From assembly GCA_041398845.1 (NCBI GenBank), contig JAWKTZ010000012.1:124001-188000 (forward strand): a stretch of 64,000 bases of DNA, read 5' to 3'. Made by a program: the position numbers and the translations under genes. Source of the DNA: Fuerstiella sp041398845. Its GTDB lineage: Bacteria; Planctomycetota; Planctomycetia; Planctomycetales; Planctomycetaceae. A model generated the notes under the pieces. That model made no database searches, was not told the DNA's origin, and saw only the letters and a program-made list of their open reading frames with translations. Below, in pieces: positions 28,501 to 36,696 of this stretch (position 1 is the first letter of the stretch; each line of letters opens with the position of its first letter).

Positions 28501-31500
28501 GACGTGCCGGCGGTGAGCGTCGACAGTGTGACCGTGACCGAAGGTCAGAACGCCGTCTTTTCGGTGTCGCTGGATCAGGCACCGGCCGCAGGACAGACAG
28601 TCATCGTCACACTGTCAACGGCCAACGGGTCTGCGGTCGCCCCGGACGACTATACGGCGATTGTCGATCGCGTGCTGACATTCACATCCACCGGTGAACT
28701 GACTCAGACAGTGATTGTTCCGACAATCAACGATACGCTGAATGAACAGACCGAATCCTTTGTTCTGAACGTCACGGGAGCCACCGGAGCCACGTTCGAA
28801 TCCGCTCAGGGCACCGCCACGCTGCTCAGCGACGACGGCCCGGAAATCTCCATCAGCAGTTCCGCCAGCGTGACGGAAGGTGCGGATGCCGTGTTCACGA
28901 TTACGCTCAGCGCATTGCCGGCGGCCGGTGAAGATGTGACCGTCGATGTCATCACGGTGGACGATACCGCAGAAGCCGGCAGCGACTACACCGCGTTCAC
29001 TCAGACTTTGACCTTCACGTCCACAGGAGAACTGTCTCAGGATGTCACCATCACCACGATCGATGACAGCGATGTGGAAGGCGAGCAGCAGTTCATCGTG
29101 AGGCTGGTGAATGCGGGCAACGGAACTATCACGGACAGCGATGGAGTGGTCACTGTTCAGGACAACGATCAGCCGACGGTGTCCATTGCCGACATCAGCG
29201 TGACGGAAGGCGAGGACGCCGTCTTCACCATTACCCTGGATATCGCACCACTGGTGGCTGTGACCTTCGACATCGTCACGGCGGATGGTTCGGCAACGGC
29301 AGGCAGCGATTATACCGCTCTGGCGTCACAGACCATCACGTTCTCTCCCGGTGGCGAGCTGACTCAGACCGTCACGGTCTCAACAACCGACGATACCGAT
29401 CTGGAGGACGTGGAAACGTTTGTTCTGAATCTGACCAACGCCGCCAACGTGACAGTTGGCAATGCGTCGGCCACGGCGTCGATCATCAGCAACGACGGTC
29501 CATCCATCTCGATCTCAGCCGACTCAACATCGGTGGCCGAGGGCGCCGCCGTCACTCTGACCGTGACGCTCAGCGAAGCTCCAACCGCCGGCAATGATGT
29601 GACTGTGGTGCTGTCGACCGTTGATGGCACGGCGGTGGCGGGAACCGACTATGTCGGACTGACGCAGACGCTGACATTCACGTCAACCGGAGCACTCACG
29701 CAGCAGGTCATTGTACAGACCACGGATGATGCGACGGTTGAACCAACCAAAACATTCGACGTGCAGCTTTCCAGTCCGTCCAATGGCGGCATCACAACGG
29801 GTTCCGTCACAGTCTCTGTCACCAGCAGCGATGTTCCGAAAATCAGCGTTGCCAAGGCGAATCCTGTTCAGGAAGGCGGCGTGGCCACCTTCGTGGTGTC
29901 TCTGGATCAGGCACCACTGTCGACGGTCTCGGTCACGGTCGCCACGTCCGACGGACTGGCCACCGCCGGCAGCGACTACACAGCCGTGCCTGCCACGGTG
30001 CTGACGTTTGAGCCCGGCGGTGCATTGACTCAGGAGGTCGAAGTCACCACTTTGACCGACGCCGTTTCGGAAGCCAACGAACGGTTGTTTCTGGACCTGA
30101 CGTCACCTGTCGGAGCAACCATCGAAACCGCTCAGAACTTCGCCAACATCATTGGCGACCGACCAACTCTGGCTGCCGTTCCGCGTTATCCGACCGATCT
30201 GTCTCCAACGATCACATGGGGAGCGATTGACGGTGCAACCAGTTACGAAGTCTGGGTGGAGCGACGATTTCCCGCCAACGCGCGGATCCTGACGGCTGAG
30301 TCCATCGTGACGACCAATTCGTTTACTCCTGCGGCCGATCTCAGTTCCGGAGCTTATCAGGTCTGGGTACGTTCTCTGAATGCCAACGGCGACCCGGGCC
30401 CATGGTCGCAGAGCGAACGCTTCGAGGTACGACCGACTTTGATCTCACCGTTGGCACCCACGTTCGTCAAACGCCCGACATTCCAGTGGGAAGCCATCCC
30501 GAATGCTCCAGGCTACACTCTGTTTCTTCAGACCACTGCCGGCACGATGGTCCTGACAGACCTGACAGCAACCACCTATACACCCGCCGCCGATCTGCCA
30601 TCCGGCCCGATCAACTGGTGGGTCCGCAGCTCGGATGCCGTGTTCAACCTTGGCTGGAGCGAAGTTGGCCAGACAGGGAATCGCACACACGTGCTGTCGC
30701 CCACCGGTTCGCTCGATGTTGCTCGCCCCACGTTTACATGGCAGGCCGTCCTCGGAGCAACTCGCTACGATCTGTACGTGCTGAATCATGCGAGTGGCGA
30801 GGTGGTGCTGCGGCAACCCGACCTGACGGGAGCCGCATTCACGCCGACGGCCGACATGCCGGACGGCAACTATCGAGTGTGGGTGAAAGCCATCGAAACC
30901 GACTTTGCCTCCGGTGAATGGAGTGCTCCCGTCGATTTCACGGTCAACGTGGGCGGAAATACTCAACCACTGGGGTCTCTGAACGTCACGCTGTCAGCTC
31001 CTTCCGGCACCGTCGCCACAGCCACTCCGACGTATACATGGAGCGCTGTTGCTGCCGCCAGTCGGTACGAACTGTTTGTGATGGATCTCAGCACCAACAC
31101 TCGGGTTGTCACCGAAACCGATTTGACCGGAACGTCATTCACTCCGACCACACCGCTGACTGAAAACAATTACCGGGTCTGGGTGCGAGCGATCGACGAT
31201 TCCACCAACCGAGTTGGCTCATGGAGCAGCCCGCTGGAATTTACAGTCGAAGTGGCTTCAGTTGAAGACGCCGATCAGGACAGTCTGATCGCTCTGTCGT
31301 CTCTCAATACCGAAGTGACCACGGTGTCGACTGTTGCCACGTCGGAATCCACCGTTAGCGATAACGCAACCACCACGGCAACACGGAATGCCGTCGATGC
31401 CGGACCGGCGACCACGCAGGACGATCAGTCGGACGTCGAAGACGTCGCTGCACTGGATGCATGGATGGCCGACCCCGCTCAGGTTGCCGTACTGGTTGAA

Positions 31501-31521
31501 TCCGAATCTCAACGCAGATAG
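25579..31521 (+). CDS. giant exported protein with 12 Calx-beta and 4 Fn3-like repeats
   Basis: The 1980-residue protein begins with a basic segment and RIERLEERALLA, the LEPR-XLL-type signature of large exported planctomycete proteins. A cohesin-like beta domain follows (to about residue 190; TTLGLRLHYDSSVLTF). Twelve Calx-beta repeats of about 110 residues come next, each with VxEGxDxxFxVxxxxxP, a DYTA/DYPA step, LTFTSTG and a D-D-E-FxxxL turn; these bind Ca2+ in characterised members. Four Fn3-like modules follow (RPTFQWEAIPNA, RPTFTWQAVLGA and similar), then a Ser/Thr-rich tail. Repeats alternate between two subtypes, which suggests duplication as pairs. It is probably a surface adhesin or matrix protein. 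The gene stands alone, with a family A repeat behind it. Confidence 0.92.
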   Translation: MLKTFCQKTLRSFLATSMKSRSRRRRGNARIERLEERALLAAQVITATPTSQNIVPGEDVSIDVAYSTLDDTGNVPADPGLQTTTLGLRLHYDSSVLTFNDPLNNVFTTNLTQQADQEDTSDFDNDATTDRFINVAWTDIGAMWPGTSNTQPVALFTANFTTAAEFTGTTTVRFSRSANPVGFDDFEAEPVTVSEFVIPEISIADAVAVDEGANAEFVVTLDRVPTGEVTVQYNTATGSAGTGDFTAQTAQTLTFAAGTTTLTQTISVATLTDGLVEPAEDFTVILSSPTNGTIAAGADTGTGTINSLDVPQFSVDNPTAVAEGSDVVFTVSIDQLPLADITVAVATGDGSATEPGDYTAVPLTTLTFTPTGPLTQTVTVNTHDDDEVEGEETFTLDLSSPVGGTIQTGQGTATITSEDVPTVSISGSPTVAEGAAAAFTLTVSEAPIAGQDLTVTVTTASGTATDGTDYPAFSQEFTFTSTGATSQDVIIPTTDDSLVEMDEDFTVNLGSVQNGTILTGAATGIITSEDVPAFSIDSPAAVAEGTDVVFTVSIDQLPLSDISVDVVLADGTAVSPDDYTTQALMTLTFTPTGETTQTVTVTTIDDDDLEADETFTADLSNAVGATIAVNQGTATLTSDDVPAVSITGSPSVAEGSDASFVVSVSEAPLAGQDLMVTVTSASGTATDGTDYPAFSQTLTFTSTGSTSQTVTVPTTDDSLVESDETFTLTLSDVQNGTIDVAAATSTGTITSADVPAFSVDSPASVTEGTDIVFTVSIDQAPLTDVSIDVVTADDSAVAPGDYTALTTQTLTFTPTGALTQTVTVTTIDDADIEGIETFFLNLSNEIGATIAGAQGTGTMISNDGPSVSISDAADTAEGGTAVFTVTLSQLPAVGADITVQVDAVSGTATAGTDFTVPAVTTLTFTSTGTLTQTISVVTTDDSAVEGSESFTVQLSNIQNGTLAAASGSATILDNDVPAVSVDSVTVTEGQNAVFSVSLDQAPAAGQTVIVTLSTANGSAVAPDDYTAIVDRVLTFTSTGELTQTVIVPTINDTLNEQTESFVLNVTGATGATFESAQGTATLLSDDGPEISISSSASVTEGADAVFTITLSALPAAGEDVTVDVITVDDTAEAGSDYTAFTQTLTFTSTGELSQDVTITTIDDSDVEGEQQFIVRLVNAGNGTITDSDGVVTVQDNDQPTVSIADISVTEGEDAVFTITLDIAPLVAVTFDIVTADGSATAGSDYTALASQTITFSPGGELTQTVTVSTTDDTDLEDVETFVLNLTNAANVTVGNASATASIISNDGPSISISADSTSVAEGAAVTLTVTLSEAPTAGNDVTVVLSTVDGTAVAGTDYVGLTQTLTFTSTGALTQQVIVQTTDDATVEPTKTFDVQLSSPSNGGITTGSVTVSVTSSDVPKISVAKANPVQEGGVATFVVSLDQAPLSTVSVTVATSDGLATAGSDYTAVPATVLTFEPGGALTQEVEVTTLTDAVSEANERLFLDLTSPVGATIETAQNFANIIGDRPTLAAVPRYPTDLSPTITWGAIDGATSYEVWVERRFPANARILTAESIVTTNSFTPAADLSSGAYQVWVRSLNANGDPGPWSQSERFEVRPTLISPLAPTFVKRPTFQWEAIPNAPGYTLFLQTTAGTMVLTDLTATTYTPAADLPSGPINWWVRSSDAVFNLGWSEVGQTGNRTHVLSPTGSLDVARPTFTWQAVLGATRYDLYVLNHASGEVVLRQPDLTGAAFTPTADMPDGNYRVWVKAIETDFASGEWSAPVDFTVNVGGNTQPLGSLNVTLSAPSGTVATATPTYTWSAVAAASRYELFVMDLSTNTRVVTETDLTGTSFTPTTPLTENNYRVWVRAIDDSTNRVGSWSSPLEFTVEVASVEDADQDSLIALSSLNTEVTTVSTVATSESTVSDNATTTATRNAVDAGPATTQDDQSDVEDVAALDAWMADPAQVAVLVESESQRR

Positions 31522-31551
31522 TTGCCTGAGCAGCTAAAAATCAGGGTGGTT

Positions 31552-31611
31552 CCGTAGTGGGATTCGCCGGAATTCCCCGAGTGAGAGGAATTCCGGCGGA
31601 ATCCCACGACC
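31552..31611. repeat. palindromic repeat family A, copy 2 (short)
   Basis: The arms gtgggattcgccggaattcc and ggaattccggcggaatccca differ by one base and enclose about 10 bases. It is related to the copies at 5576 and 62375 but more symmetrical. It lies just after the giant Calx-beta gene and could also work as a terminator. Confidence 0.75.
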
Positions 31612-31667
31612 CTGAAGTTGACCTGTAACAGACCACTTTTTGAACCGCTGAAACAGGTCAGCAGTCT

Positions 31668-32450
31668 TCAGACACGTCGCAACAGATACACCACGTCTTC
31701 CGTCACTGCTGTGACCTGAGTGGGCGTTGTGGCGTCGTAGGCAAAGTCGTAGGTTTCCGCCACTTCAAATTCCGGCACCTTGCTCAGCAGTTTCAGGAAC
31801 TGTCGTTCTGTGTAAGTGCGATAATCCATGTGGTCGACAATTCGTTCGTGACGCGTCGGCGTGTAGATGTCGAGCGTGATTCCAAGGTGCTCCATTCGCT
31901 TCTTGCGGTCGATTCCCTTGGACCACATGTAGGACGTGATGGCCAGGTTGCCGCGACGAGCTGACCAGCTTTCGTCTTCCATGCGTTCGCCTTTGGTGGG
32001 CAGCAGATGCAGTCCCAGAGCATAAATGCCGCCCTTGTTCAGCGCGGCAGCCATACAGTGCAGATGAGCTTCCGCAGTGGCTTCGGTGGGCAGGTGCCGA
32101 AAGGTGTTGATGAAGTTGAACGCCGCGTCGTATTTCCGGCGGACTTGGAAGTCGGCCATGTCTCCCACGAACGTTGTTTCGGGAAAGGACTGCCTCCTGA
32201 GCCTTGCATTGCAGAAGTCAATCGCCTTTTCGTTCAGGTCGTTTCCTCCAACTTCGTAGCCCGATTGAGCCAGCTTGATCAGCAGCCGTCCGGTTCCACA
32301 AGCGGGCTCGAAAATGCGTTTGACAGGGCGAGTGGCATGCTGAGGAAGACAGGTCTGCAGAAAATCGAATTCCGCCTTCCAGTCGGATCCAAACAACAGA
32401 TCGTAATACTTCGGGAAGTCATAGATGCTCCCCTGAATGACGTCCGGCAT
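31668..32450 (-). CDS. class I SAM-dependent methyltransferase
   Basis: The 260-residue protein has a standard SAM-binding core: RIFEPACGTGRLLIKLAQSGYEVGGNDLN (motif I and the acidic residue after strand 2), FVGDMADFQ (motif II), FNFINTFRHLP (motif IV) and KGGIYALGLHLL (motif V). The N-terminal YDFPKYYDLLFGSDWKAEFDFL is typical of small-molecule methyltransferases of the Methyltransf_25 type. The substrate is unknown. It has no obvious partner gene. Confidence 0.85.
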   Translation of the reverse strand: MPDVIQGSIYDFPKYYDLLFGSDWKAEFDFLQTCLPQHATRPVKRIFEPACGTGRLLIKLAQSGYEVGGNDLNEKAIDFCNARLRRQSFPETTFVGDMADFQVRRKYDAAFNFINTFRHLPTEATAEAHLHCMAAALNKGGIYALGLHLLPTKGERMEDESWSARRGNLAITSYMWSKGIDRKKRMEHLGITLDIYTPTRHERIVDHMDYRTYTERQFLKLLSKVPEFEVAETYDFAYDATTPTQVTAVTEDVVYLLRRV

Positions 32451-32769
32451 AATAAACCAAAGGTTTCGCGTGAAGGCAACGAGAATGGAAATGGGAAACC
32501 CGGAGCTTACCGCACGTCACAACATTTGCCACACTGCGAAGCCGGAAAACAACCGAGCAGACATGGTTTCAGCCGAGAGCGATTGCTTGAACAAAGAGAC
32601 CCGCCCCCCTGGTTCTCTCCATGCTTTTGCCTGGTGGCTGCGTCGCGTTTCGATGCCAAACTGCATTAAGATTCCTCACAGACCCAGGATATGGGTGCGA
32701 TCCCAATCCCGCAGGAAACCGCGGAACCTGCTGGTTTATGAAAATTTGTGTATCAATGATTCTCCTGAA
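32451..32769. other. gene-free interval
   Basis: This 319-bp stretch lies between divergent reading frames. I see no supported gene. Promoters for the methyltransferase (minus) and the small secreted frame (plus) would lie here. Confidence 0.4.
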
Positions 32770-33073
32770 ATGAGTGCTTTGATGACGAGATTCGCAAGCG
32801 GTTTGCTCCTGGTTTTGATGCTGAGTAATGCTGCGCTGGCGGCGTTGGGAGTCCGCCTGGAATGCACTGGCCGATGACTCTTCAATCAAAGTCATCCACC
32901 TTCAGCGGATCGACACACTGGCGCAAATGGCGTCGTGGAAGATCGCCCAACTGTTGAGTCGCTGGGGCCGACAGGATGACATCATCGATCGACCGACCAT
33001 CGCCATCAGCCCCGATGAATACCGCTGGTTCCGAGACTGGAATCGATCAGTGATGGAATGTCAGTCCGGATAG
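32770..33073 (+). pseudogene. small secreted protein, possible frameshift
   Basis: An ATG at 32770 (and one at 32782) opens a signal peptide (MTRFASGLLLVLMLSNAALA), but this frame stops soon after at 32877. The overlapping frame continues from about 32840 as SAWNALADDSSIKVIHLQRIDTL and runs to 33073. One single-base change near 32840 would join the two into a secreted protein of about 100 residues. Either it is a broken gene, a sequencing error, or two unrelated frames. I recognise no family. Confidence 0.35.
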
Positions 33074-33690
33074 ATGGGCTCAGGAAAAGTTATTCGCTGT
33101 CCATCCAGAGTCTCAATCGACACGTCTTGTGTTGTAAAGTGCTCTCCATGTCTGGGCAGCCACTCTCGACTTCGAATCCATGAGACAACTTCCCGCAATG
33201 AGGCGTGGTGTTCGATCGCGAGTTTGAAGACTCTCTCATCAATGCATGGGAAAGTATCGGGATGGCGCGGTGTTGGCTGGCGTCTGGACAACAACATGAC
33301 CGAACATCTGACGCTCACCACTCTTCGTTCAGCCATCAGGACACGGCAGCCCGGTGCGACCTGACCATCTTTGGTGATGACCAGAGCGGTTGAATCACCT
33401 CTTGGAGGCTGCAGTAGCACCTTGCGAGACTCGCCGGACGCATAGTCGAACTCTTCGTAGGCTGCCGTTCCATTACAGTAAACACGCCTCACGAAAACAA
33501 AGTCGGGCAGTCCAAACTCCTTGATGAAGCACTCGAATCCATAGGCTTCCGGACGTTTCATTGCCGCTGGAAACTGACTTTGCCATTCTCGATAGGGTTG
33601 AAGCTGATGGGAGCGGCGATACCAGGCTGCTCCAACAACGACTGCGACAGCGACGAATGAGACCAACAAAACCTGGGTTCGACGACTCAT
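33061..33690 (-). CDS. single-pass membrane protein of unknown function
   Basis: The start at 33690 is fixed by a 4-bp ATGA overlap with the upstream gene (33687-34772). An N-terminal anchor (TQVLLVSFVAVAVVVGAAWY) is followed by an extracytoplasmic domain of about 180 residues with three Cys. No known domain is apparent. It is translationally coupled to the 361-residue gene upstream, so the two are likely to work together. Confidence 0.6.
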   Translation of the reverse strand: MSRRTQVLLVSFVAVAVVVGAAWYRRSHQLQPYREWQSQFPAAMKRPEAYGFECFIKEFGLPDFVFVRRVYCNGTAAYEEFDYASGESRKVLLQPPRGDSTALVITKDGQVAPGCRVLMAERRVVSVRCSVMLLSRRQPTPRHPDTFPCIDERVFKLAIEHHASLREVVSWIRSREWLPRHGEHFTTQDVSIETLDGQRITFPEPIYPD

Positions 33691-34772
33691 AGTGACTGAC
33701 TCCAACGATCGACTGGTTCCCCTGTCCACCATTCAACTTTTTCTCCAGTTTCTGCCCACAATTGTTCAACCGTCTCGTTGGGTTGATTGGAACAGAATTC
33801 GAGGAAGCTACCTTCCTTCTCGTGGATGATGTTGACGAACGAGTCGCCCCCGTACAGCGACGATGCCACCGTCCATTGTGGAGAATCGCTCGCCGCGATG
33901 CGACTGGGGCGTTTGAAGGGATCCTTGGCCTTTTCGAATGTCGCCTTGACTCTGCATGACCAGTCCGAACTGAATTCCTTCAGGAGCTGCCGCTGGCTGG
34001 CATACGCTTTCTTGTCGGGAAAGCTCAGCGACAGTGTGACCGTGTCTTCGTGCGCTCCAATCGAAGAAGCCAGTTCGAAGAGTTCTTTTGCTTTCTCGAA
34101 ATTGTCCACAAGCAATGCAAATTCATGGTATGGATCACCTTTTCCCTGCAGCCGCACGGAAGGATCATCCCGAAACCGCTGACATGATTCGTGTTTGAGT
34201 TGAAACATTGGCTTCTCAGCGACGGTGGTCGTAATCTCCTCGCCGAACCCAAGAGCAGGCCAGAGCTGCTCGTTACACCATCCCGCTGCGACGGACCAGA
34301 AGTCTGGATGGTCCGTCACCGGCCAGTAGTCGGGGATGTCTTCCTGAGAGAATCTGATCGAGACACCGAAATGAAAATGGTTGTCCCAGCCCGCATACCG
34401 AATACCCACAACGAACTCAGGTTTCTTTCCCGACGGACGCACATGCAGCCTTCTTGCAAAGCCAATTCGCGAGTTCGCCGAAAACTGCTGAGCGATTTCG
34501 ATCGGCACACAAGCGGAGGCTGTCACGGTGGTCCATAACTCGACCGGTGCATGTAACAAGTATGGAGACAGGTCGGGGGCTTGCGTGTGGACCGTGCGGA
34601 AATCAGGGGCTTCGTACGTCGCCCGCTTGGCTTTTCCAATCGAAGCGAGGAACTCGACCAGATCAACCTGTCGTGAATAGGCTGTTTGAAGTGCCTTGAG
34701 CACCTTCTTCAGCTCTGCGACTTTCGCTGGAGATCGTACTGCTGATCGTGTGATGTAGAATTCCTGGGTCAT
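33687..34772 (-). CDS. protein of unknown function, paralogue of 34867-35880
   Basis: The 361-residue soluble protein is without signal peptide. The C-terminal half resembles that of the divergently transcribed neighbour at 34867-35880. Shared features are a strand-helix unit (LLVDNFEKAKELFELAS versus ILVEMDSAEAAEELLLDC), then LSLSFPDK versus LTLRFPVR, and at the end FVNIIHEKEGSFLEFCSNQP versus FAVHMPDGMFLEIQSSQP. Both close with a GDP/GEP-F/VDRW-type tail. I do not recognise the family. The gene overlaps the membrane protein gene behind it by 4 bp. Confidence 0.65.
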   Translation of the reverse strand: MTQEFYITRSAVRSPAKVAELKKVLKALQTAYSRQVDLVEFLASIGKAKRATYEAPDFRTVHTQAPDLSPYLLHAPVELWTTVTASACVPIEIAQQFSANSRIGFARRLHVRPSGKKPEFVVGIRYAGWDNHFHFGVSIRFSQEDIPDYWPVTDHPDFWSVAAGWCNEQLWPALGFGEEITTTVAEKPMFQLKHESCQRFRDDPSVRLQGKGDPYHEFALLVDNFEKAKELFELASSIGAHEDTVTLSLSFPDKKAYASQRQLLKEFSSDWSCRVKATFEKAKDPFKRPSRIAASDSPQWTVASSLYGGDSFVNIIHEKEGSFLEFCSNQPNETVEQLWAETGEKVEWWTGEPVDRWSQSL

Positions 34773-34866
34773 GCGTGCGACTTAGCCGAGCGTCCGGTGA
34801 CAAAAAGTTGTTCAAATTGTAACCTCACTCCGTACATTTTGAGAACATATCGGGGATGGAGACGCC

Positions 34867-35880
34867 ATGCCGTTACCGCCGCTCAGCAGAGTCAGCTTCA
34901 CACGAATCGACACTGGGGCGCCCAGAGACGTATTCGAAAAACTCGCGGAAAAGTGTCAAAACCACGCAGAGTCAAACAACAGTCCAGAAACCAAACTGAA
35001 CCGTTTTGATCGAGACTCGATGGAGTGCGACATTTACGCCGCTCCGCTGTATTTCCCGAGTGAGTTTCTCCAGGCGGATTGGTACGAAACCGTTTTGGTT
35101 CGTCGGATCGATGAGTTTTCTCTGGCGTGCATGAGAGAGCGTTTTCAGCAGATGCTGAGTGAACCGCAACACGACGTCATCGCCGACGCATTTCATTTCT
35201 CGCCTTCATATTATTGTCGCGTCTGTTTTGAAGGATGGCCAAAGGAGAGGAAGTTGCATCTGGTGGCTGCTTCGTCTGGAAGGAAAGACCTCAACTTAGC
35301 AGAGTCATTCATCGAACAAATCAAGCAGAGCGAGTTGCTTTCTCGTCACGTCCCGTGGGATCGTCTCGAAGTTGGTGGTCAACGACAAGTGTGGGCTGAC
35401 TTCACTGGAACACGGGTACGCTGGGCACTTCCTGGTAATATCCACATATTGGTCGAAATGGACAGCGCTGAGGCAGCCGAAGAGCTATTGCTCGACTGCC
35501 TCGAAAAACTGAAGTTCGATGTTTGTGCCTTGACGTTGCGATTTCCGGTCCGCGACGCCCACGATTCACTGCAAGCATTGCGTGCCGAGGACGAACCGTG
35601 GCATGTGATTGGACTCTCGTTCTGTGAAAAACCAACATGCGACATTCTCGTTCCGCAGAAGACCACGCGCCCTGTATTCTTCCCCGCGATTGAATACTCC
35701 GACGCCAGTTCCATCGACATGAATCTTTTCGCCGTCCACATGCCTGACGGAATGTTTCTGGAGATTCAATCGAGCCAACCGGAATTCGTTGATGAAATGC
35801 TTTCGGATCTGGGGCTCGCTTCGACCCGGCACGAAGGCGACCCTTTCACTCGCTGGGGCATTCAGTGGAACGAGCTTTGA
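34867..35880 (+). CDS. protein of unknown function, paralogue of 33687-34772
   Basis: The 337-residue soluble protein is transcribed away from its paralogue with a 94-bp gap that must hold both promoters. The N-terminal half (RIDEFSLACMRERFQQML, FHFSPSYYCRVCFEGW) has no obvious match in the paralogue; the C-terminal half is alike (see that entry). It ends in DPFTRWGIQWNEL. No catalytic motif is apparent. A family K repeat begins about 30 bp after the stop. Confidence 0.65.
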   Translation: MPLPPLSRVSFTRIDTGAPRDVFEKLAEKCQNHAESNNSPETKLNRFDRDSMECDIYAAPLYFPSEFLQADWYETVLVRRIDEFSLACMRERFQQMLSEPQHDVIADAFHFSPSYYCRVCFEGWPKERKLHLVAASSGRKDLNLAESFIEQIKQSELLSRHVPWDRLEVGGQRQVWADFTGTRVRWALPGNIHILVEMDSAEAAEELLLDCLEKLKFDVCALTLRFPVRDAHDSLQALRAEDEPWHVIGLSFCEKPTCDILVPQKTTRPVFFPAIEYSDASSIDMNLFAVHMPDGMFLEIQSSQPEFVDEMLSDLGLASTRHEGDPFTRWGIQWNEL

Positions 35881-35912
35881 CGTTGCTCATTTTAACCTCT
35901 CCGAATTCCTGC

Positions 35913-36085
35913 CTAGTTGGAGAGCGCCATGTTTCAGCTCGCCGGTAACCCGAAGCGTCAGCGAGGGAAGGACTTGCGATGAATCCCTCGCTGACGTTTC
36001 GGGTTGGGATGGGTCTGAATACCAGTTGTTTTTCCAAAAAGACTTAGCGATGAATTCGTGCCAAAACGTGGCGCTGTCCAGCTAG
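35913..36085. repeat. palindromic repeat family K, complete copy (MITE-like)
   Basis: The 173-bp element has imperfect terminal inverted repeats: ctagttggagagcgccat at the left and gtggcgctgtccagctag at the right. An inner palindrome has the arms aacccgaagcgtcagcgagg and ccctcgctgacgtttcgggtt. The partner copy at 17195-17296 shares the inner palindrome and the right terminus. There is no coding capacity, so it would need a transposase elsewhere if mobile. Confidence 0.75.
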
Positions 36086-36219
36086 TTAATCCGAACAATT
36101 TCGTAACATCGCTTGTCTCGTAACTGTCCGTTGATGTTGTCTGTCCAGCGGCATGCAGGTCACCCGGCAGGGTTTGGCACTGCCTGTTCCGTGAATGGGA
36201 TCTGACCAGGGAACGTCGA

Positions 36220-36294
36220 CGTTGGTTAGCTCAATGGCAGAGCACCAGATTATGGATCTGGAAGTTGCGGGTTCGACTCCCGTACCAACACCCA
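36220..36294 (+). tRNA. tRNA-like gene, anticodon ATG (His?)
   Basis: A full cloverleaf can be drawn: D-arm gctc-aatggca-gagc, anticodon arm ccaga-ttatgga-tctgg, variable loop aagtt, T-arm gcggg-ttcgact-cccgt, acceptor gttggt/accaac, and an encoded CCA. The loop reads ATG as anticodon, which would pair with the His codon CAU. Bacterial tRNA-His normally has GTG. Discriminator C73 agrees with His, but the 1:72 pair is a C-A mismatch and no G-1 is present. It could be a decayed or element-borne tRNA. Confidence 0.7.
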
Positions 36295-36370
36295 CGAGCC
36301 GGATAGTACCCGGCACCAGCCTGTTAAGCTGGCGACGCTGCATAGCGTCTCACAATGCCTGAAGGAGGCA
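36295..36370 (+). pseudogene. tRNA-Asn-like remnant behind the tRNA
   Basis: Directly after the tRNA comes gccgg-atagtac-ccggc, then ccagc-ctgttaa-gctgg, which looks like a D-arm and an anticodon arm with anticodon GTT. No proper acceptor stem or T-arm can be drawn; gacgct-gcat-agcgtc follows instead. It may be the worn remains of a second tRNA, as in element-borne tRNA arrays. Confidence 0.3.
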
Positions 36371-36696
36371 GACGTCCGTTTTGATCGGCCGGAGCATGTG
36401 TTCTGGATCACTCGCCGGAGCTCCGCGCAAGCGGTGCGAAGGCACCCGGTCCAGGGCCGTGCCCTGGCAGCATGCGGCGACGCCTTGTAGTGCGTGGATA
36501 CCGCGCTCAGCGGGCAGCGTTTGAAGGGAACGGAAGCGACGACGTTCACCGGACCGGATTCTTTCGGGAGTCCGAGATGGGAACATCGAAGCAGAAGGAC
36601 CTGGACACCGTTGCCAGCGGGCGCTCAAGCGCACTCCGCGATTCGTCCATGTGATCCGCGAACGCTCTGCCTTCGGAGGGTGTCTTTCAGCAAACA
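36371..36696. other. gene-free interval
   Basis: About 325 bp, GC-rich, with several short hairpins. I see no supported gene. It could be further decayed tRNA-array sequence, but no second clear cloverleaf can be drawn. Confidence 0.3.
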
